A stretch of 8,424 bases of DNA. Source: Thiohalobacter sp. Its GTDB lineage: Bacteria > Pseudomonadota > Gammaproteobacteria > DSM-19610. The position numbers and the translations under genes were made by a program. The notes beneath the pieces were generated by a model. The model saw only the letters and a list, made by a program, of their open reading frames with translations. It was not told the DNA's origin and did not search any database. Shown here piece by piece: positions 5,909 through 8,424 of this stretch. The DNA lies in contig JALVCM010000396.1 in the NCBI GenBank assembly GCA_027010005.1, positions 1 to 8,424 on the forward strand, read 5' to 3'. Within the stretch, counting starts at the first letter, position 1, and the number at the start of each line of letters is the position of its first letter.

Positions 5909-8036
5909 GGAGTTACCGGTGTCAGGCAGCCCAGGAAAAGTTAAACATGAGAAGCAGATGAACGGATCGTCATCCCACTCCTCGGCCAGGACAACGCCGG
6001 GTTATTCAAAAGAAGCCAACCAAATGTTCAACGACACGCTTGACGGCCTCTCCCTCCGTACGCCTGCCACTCCCTACCGGGCATTGATTATTGATGCTGA
6101 CGAAAGATTTGCGGGGGAATACGCCGCCCTGCTCGAAGACGTCGGGATAAGCAGCAATCTGCTTACAGATCCCCGCCAGGTGCTCGTTGCGGTGTCAGAT
6201 TTCAAGCCCGACATAATCATCGCGGATACTGATATGCCGGGTTTCTCCGGCCCCGAGCTTGTTGCAACGCTCAGACAGGACAATGACTACGTCGAGCTGC
6301 CTGTTATATTTTTATTTGATGATACAGATTCGGGCAGACAGCCGGCTGTACCTGGCCTGGCTGGCGTGGATTGTATGACCAGGCCGGTAAATCCAGCCCA
6401 TTTTTCTGCAGTGGTGATGGCGCGGGTAAAGCAGGCACGCCATGTGAACCGGTTGGTTGAGGGGTTGCGCAAGGCGCTTAAAGAAAAAGAGTGCCGGCTA
6501 TCTGCCATGGAGCATCATGCTATCGTTAGTACGGCAGATGCTGCTGGCACGATTACTTATGTCAATGCCAAATTCTGTGAGACCAGTGGATATCGTCCAG
6601 ACGAGTTACTGGGAAAAAATCATAGAATCGTCAAGTCAAATTATCATCCTTCGGAATACTACGAGGAGTTATGGTCGACCATCAGCGATGGCAAGGTGTG
6701 GCAGGGAGAGCTATGTAACCAGCGCAAGGACGGGAGCCAATACTGGGTGGAATCCACCATTGTTCCATTCCTTGATGATGACGGCCTTCCTTGCCAGTAC
6801 GTCGCGGTCCGTACAGATATTTCGAACCTCAAGAAGACAGAAGCCGAGCTGATAATTGCCAAAGAAGAGGCCGAGAAAACCAGTCGGGCCAAGTCGGACT
6901 TTCTCTCCAGTATGAGCCACGAGCTGCGTACACCTATGAATGCCATTCTTGGGTTTGCCCAGTTACTGGAGGTGGAGAGTGATCGGGCTTTGACACATCT
7001 GCAGCAGGAAAGTGTCCATGAAATTCTTAAGGCAGGACACCATCTTCTGGTACTCATTGACGGAGTGCTTGATCTGGCAAAGGTCGAGGCAGGACACCTC
7101 GATGTCTCCATCGAGCCCGTGGGATTGTACGATGTATGCCAGGAATGTATGAAAATTATTACACCGCTGGCCCGAAGCCGGGATATTAATATCACATGGG
7201 ATGAAGAGCGTTTCCGGAATCTGGTTGTACGCGCTGACCGGACACGTATTAAGCAGGTGCTGCTGAATCTTCTTTCGAATGCCGTCAAGTACAACCGGGA
7301 AAAGGGCTCGGTCACCATTTATTGTGCACACCTTGATACGGGGCAGTTACGCATCGAGGTTAGCGATACCGGTGCGGGCATATCCGCCGAACGCCAGGTC
7401 GAGCTATTTAAGCCTTTCAGTCGGCTTGGTGCAGAAAATGGCGTTGTAGAAGGGACAGGTATCGGTCTTCATATCAGCAGGCAATTAATCGAGCTAATGG
7501 AAGGCAGGATTGGTGTAGAAAGTGAGCCAGGCATAGGCAGTACATTCTGGATTGAGCTCGTCAGTGATTCTATACCCGACGTTGAAACGACGGGGACAGA
7601 GTATATGGATTATACATCGAGTCCGAATCGCTTGCCTGAGGCGCTGTCTACAGTCCTGTATGTAGAAGATAACCCGGCAAACCTGAAGCTGGTTTCGAAA
7701 CTGTTTATGAAGTTGACCAGTGCACGCTTGTATACAGCACACACACCGGCTCTGGGGCTGGAGCTGGCAAAGGTGCACCGGCCAGACCTTATCCTGCTGG
7801 ATATCCAGCTGCCGGGTATGGACGGCTATGAGATACTCCGCCGCTTGCGGGCACAGGATGATACCCGTCATATACCGGTTGTGGCGATGACGGCCAATGC
7901 AATGCCGAAGGATATCGAAAGAGGTTTATCCGAAGGTTTTGATGAGTACCTTACCAAACCCATCAATGTCCCGCGTTTCTTTGAGACGATGGAACGTATA
8001 CTGGCGACGCGGCTGACGTCTGAAGGGAAGCAATGA
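5907..8036 (+). CDS. Soluble hybrid histidine kinase: degenerate receiver-PAS-HisKA-HATPase-receiver
   Basis: Up to 709 residues, with no membrane segment. After a Ser-rich, disordered-looking leader (1-56) comes a receiver-like domain (about 57-175) with D63 and acceptor position D107 in ADTDMPG. Its other key sites are changed: the second acidic residue is A64 (IDADE), the switch Thr is Phe (IFLFDD), and the conserved Lys is Arg (MTRPV). A helix leads to one PAS domain (about 197-310; YVNAKFCETSGY, KDGSQYWVESTI). HisKA has H338 in SMSHELRTPMNAILGF. The ATPase domain has N458, D487 in SDTGAGI, and EGTGIGL. The C-terminal receiver (about 582-703) is intact, with D632 in LLDIQLPG, MTANA and LTKP. 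The kinase can thus autophosphorylate H338 and pass phosphate to D632; onward transfer would normally need an HPt domain, and none is visible. The next gene starts 1 bp after the stop, making its receiver an obvious candidate partner. The start is uncertain (ATG 5907, GTG 5919 or ATG 5958). Confidence 0.94.
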   Translation: MELPVSGSPGKVKHEKQMNGSSSHSSARTTPGYSKEANQMFNDTLDGLSLRTPATPYRALIIDADERFAGEYAALLEDVGISSNLLTDPRQVLVAVSDFKPDIIIADTDMPGFSGPELVATLRQDNDYVELPVIFLFDDTDSGRQPAVPGLAGVDCMTRPVNPAHFSAVVMARVKQARHVNRLVEGLRKALKEKECRLSAMEHHAIVSTADAAGTITYVNAKFCETSGYRPDELLGKNHRIVKSNYHPSEYYEELWSTISDGKVWQGELCNQRKDGSQYWVESTIVPFLDDDGLPCQYVAVRTDISNLKKTEAELIIAKEEAEKTSRAKSDFLSSMSHELRTPMNAILGFAQLLEVESDRALTHLQQESVHEILKAGHHLLVLIDGVLDLAKVEAGHLDVSIEPVGLYDVCQECMKIITPLARSRDINITWDEERFRNLVVRADRTRIKQVLLNLLSNAVKYNREKGSVTIYCAHLDTGQLRIEVSDTGAGISAERQVELFKPFSRLGAENGVVEGTGIGLHISRQLIELMEGRIGVESEPGIGSTFWIELVSDSIPDVETTGTEYMDYTSSPNRLPEALSTVLYVEDNPANLKLVSKLFMKLTSARLYTAHTPALGLELAKVHRPDLILLDIQLPGMDGYEILRRLRAQDDTRHIPVVAMTANAMPKDIERGLSEGFDEYLTKPINVPRFFETMERILATRLTSEGKQ
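5908..5912 (+). promoter_or_regulatory. Shine-Dalgarno favouring a GTG start at 5919
   Basis: TGGAG lies 6 nt before an in-frame GTG at 5919, whereas the ATG at 5907 has only AT-rich sequence upstream. This favours GTG 5919 (705 residues) over ATG 5907 (709 residues). A third in-frame option is ATG 5958. Confidence 0.45.
8023..8029 (+). promoter_or_regulatory. Shine-Dalgarno for the terminal receiver gene
   Basis: AAGGGAA, inside the end of the kinase gene, lies 8 nt before the ATG at 8038. With a 1-bp gap between the genes this indicates one operon and likely coupled translation. Confidence 0.6.
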
Positions 8037-8037
8037 T

Positions 8038-8424
8038 ATGCCATATCTTCCCGGATTAAAGGAAGCCCGTATTCTGCTTGTAGATGATGCACCGACTAAC
8101 ATAAAGGTGCTGGAAGCCACATTACGTACTGCCGGTTATACCAATGTAATATCGACAATTGATTCACGCAAGGCTACCTCTCTTTGTCGTCTACAGGGTA
8201 GCGACCTGATTATACTGGACCTCCAGATGCCACACATGGACGGTTTTGCGGTGATGGAAGAGCTTAGTGCCCAGGGGCTGGAATACTTGCCGCCGATATT
8301 GGTATTGACCGCCCAGAACACAAATGATTATCGCTTGCGTGCTCTGGACATCGGTGCACGTGATTATGTGACCAAGCCATTTGATCGCCGTGAACTGTTG
8401 ATGCGTGTTCGCAATCTTCTGGAG
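8038..8424 (+). CDS. Response regulator, N-terminal receiver domain (3' end outside window); probably an HD-GYP or GGDEF protein
   Basis: Frame 1 is open from the ATG at 8038 to the window end, giving 129 residues: MPYLPGLKEARILLVDDAPTN onward. The receiver is complete, with D16/D17, acceptor D61 in IILDLQMPHMDGF, T91 in VLTAQ, and K113 in DYVTKPFDRRELL. The segments RILLVDDAPTNIKVLEATL, AGYTNVISTIDSR and ALDIGARDYVTKPFD are the style I remember from RpfG-like regulators, which carry a C-terminal HD-GYP c-di-GMP phosphodiesterase; GGDEF proteins are also possible. The output domain itself is beyond the window, so only the receiver is seen. The gene starts 1 bp after the hybrid kinase, which is the expected phosphodonor, possibly via an HPt protein elsewhere. 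Confidence 0.92.
   Translation, partial: MPYLPGLKEARILLVDDAPTNIKVLEATLRTAGYTNVISTIDSRKATSLCRLQGSDLIILDLQMPHMDGFAVMEELSAQGLEYLPPILVLTAQNTNDYRLRALDIGARDYVTKPFDRRELLMRVRNLLE

Noticed and set aside
6659..7318. 219-codon antisense open frame opposite the second kinase
   Set aside because: Opposite conserved PAS and HisKA coding sequence; low-complexity Ser/Arg-rich product typical of shadow frames.

Overview
The window is a dense, one-directional signalling locus: every supported gene is on the + strand. No RNA gene, CRISPR array or transposase is visible, and no gene-free gap exceeds 300 bases. The best guess for the host is a gammaproteobacterium. The grounds are the STAS plus receiver-PP2C-kinase pair, which looks like Pseudomonas HsbA/HsbR and Shewanella CrsA/CrsR, and the style of the chemoreceptor tail. 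This is inference from remembered families, not from a search.

Layout. (1) 1-616: the 3' end of a methyl-accepting chemotaxis protein, with the conserved signalling tip and a tail carrying a CheZ-like DxxxQ motif. (2) 695-2787: a two-gene partner-switching module. A small STAS anti-sigma-factor antagonist overlaps by 4 bp a response regulator that fuses a receiver, a PP2C/SpoIIE phosphatase and an RsbW-like kinase domain. (3) 2788-3063: an intergenic region holding a 137-bp element bounded by inverted repeats, resembling widespread dispersed repeats. (4) 3064-5689: a MerR/excisionase-type DNA-binding domain fused to a C-terminal receiver, followed 67 bp later by a soluble PAS-PAS hybrid histidine kinase. 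(5) 5690-5906: an intergenic region with a candidate sigma-54 promoter and a small inverted repeat. (6) 5907-8424: a second soluble hybrid kinase (degenerate receiver-PAS-HisKA-HATPase-receiver), then 1 bp later a gene whose N-terminal receiver is typical of RpfG-like HD-GYP or GGDEF regulators and which is cut by the window end.

Working model (inference). The chemoreceptor or its array, and the two cytoplasmic kinases, feed at least four intact receiver domains. One output is a phosphorylation switch on the STAS protein. A second is DNA binding by the MerR-receiver protein. A third, probably c-di-GMP turnover, lies in the truncated last gene. No sigma factor, anti-sigma target, CheA or stand-alone HPt protein is in the window, so the final targets and phosphodonors must lie elsewhere.
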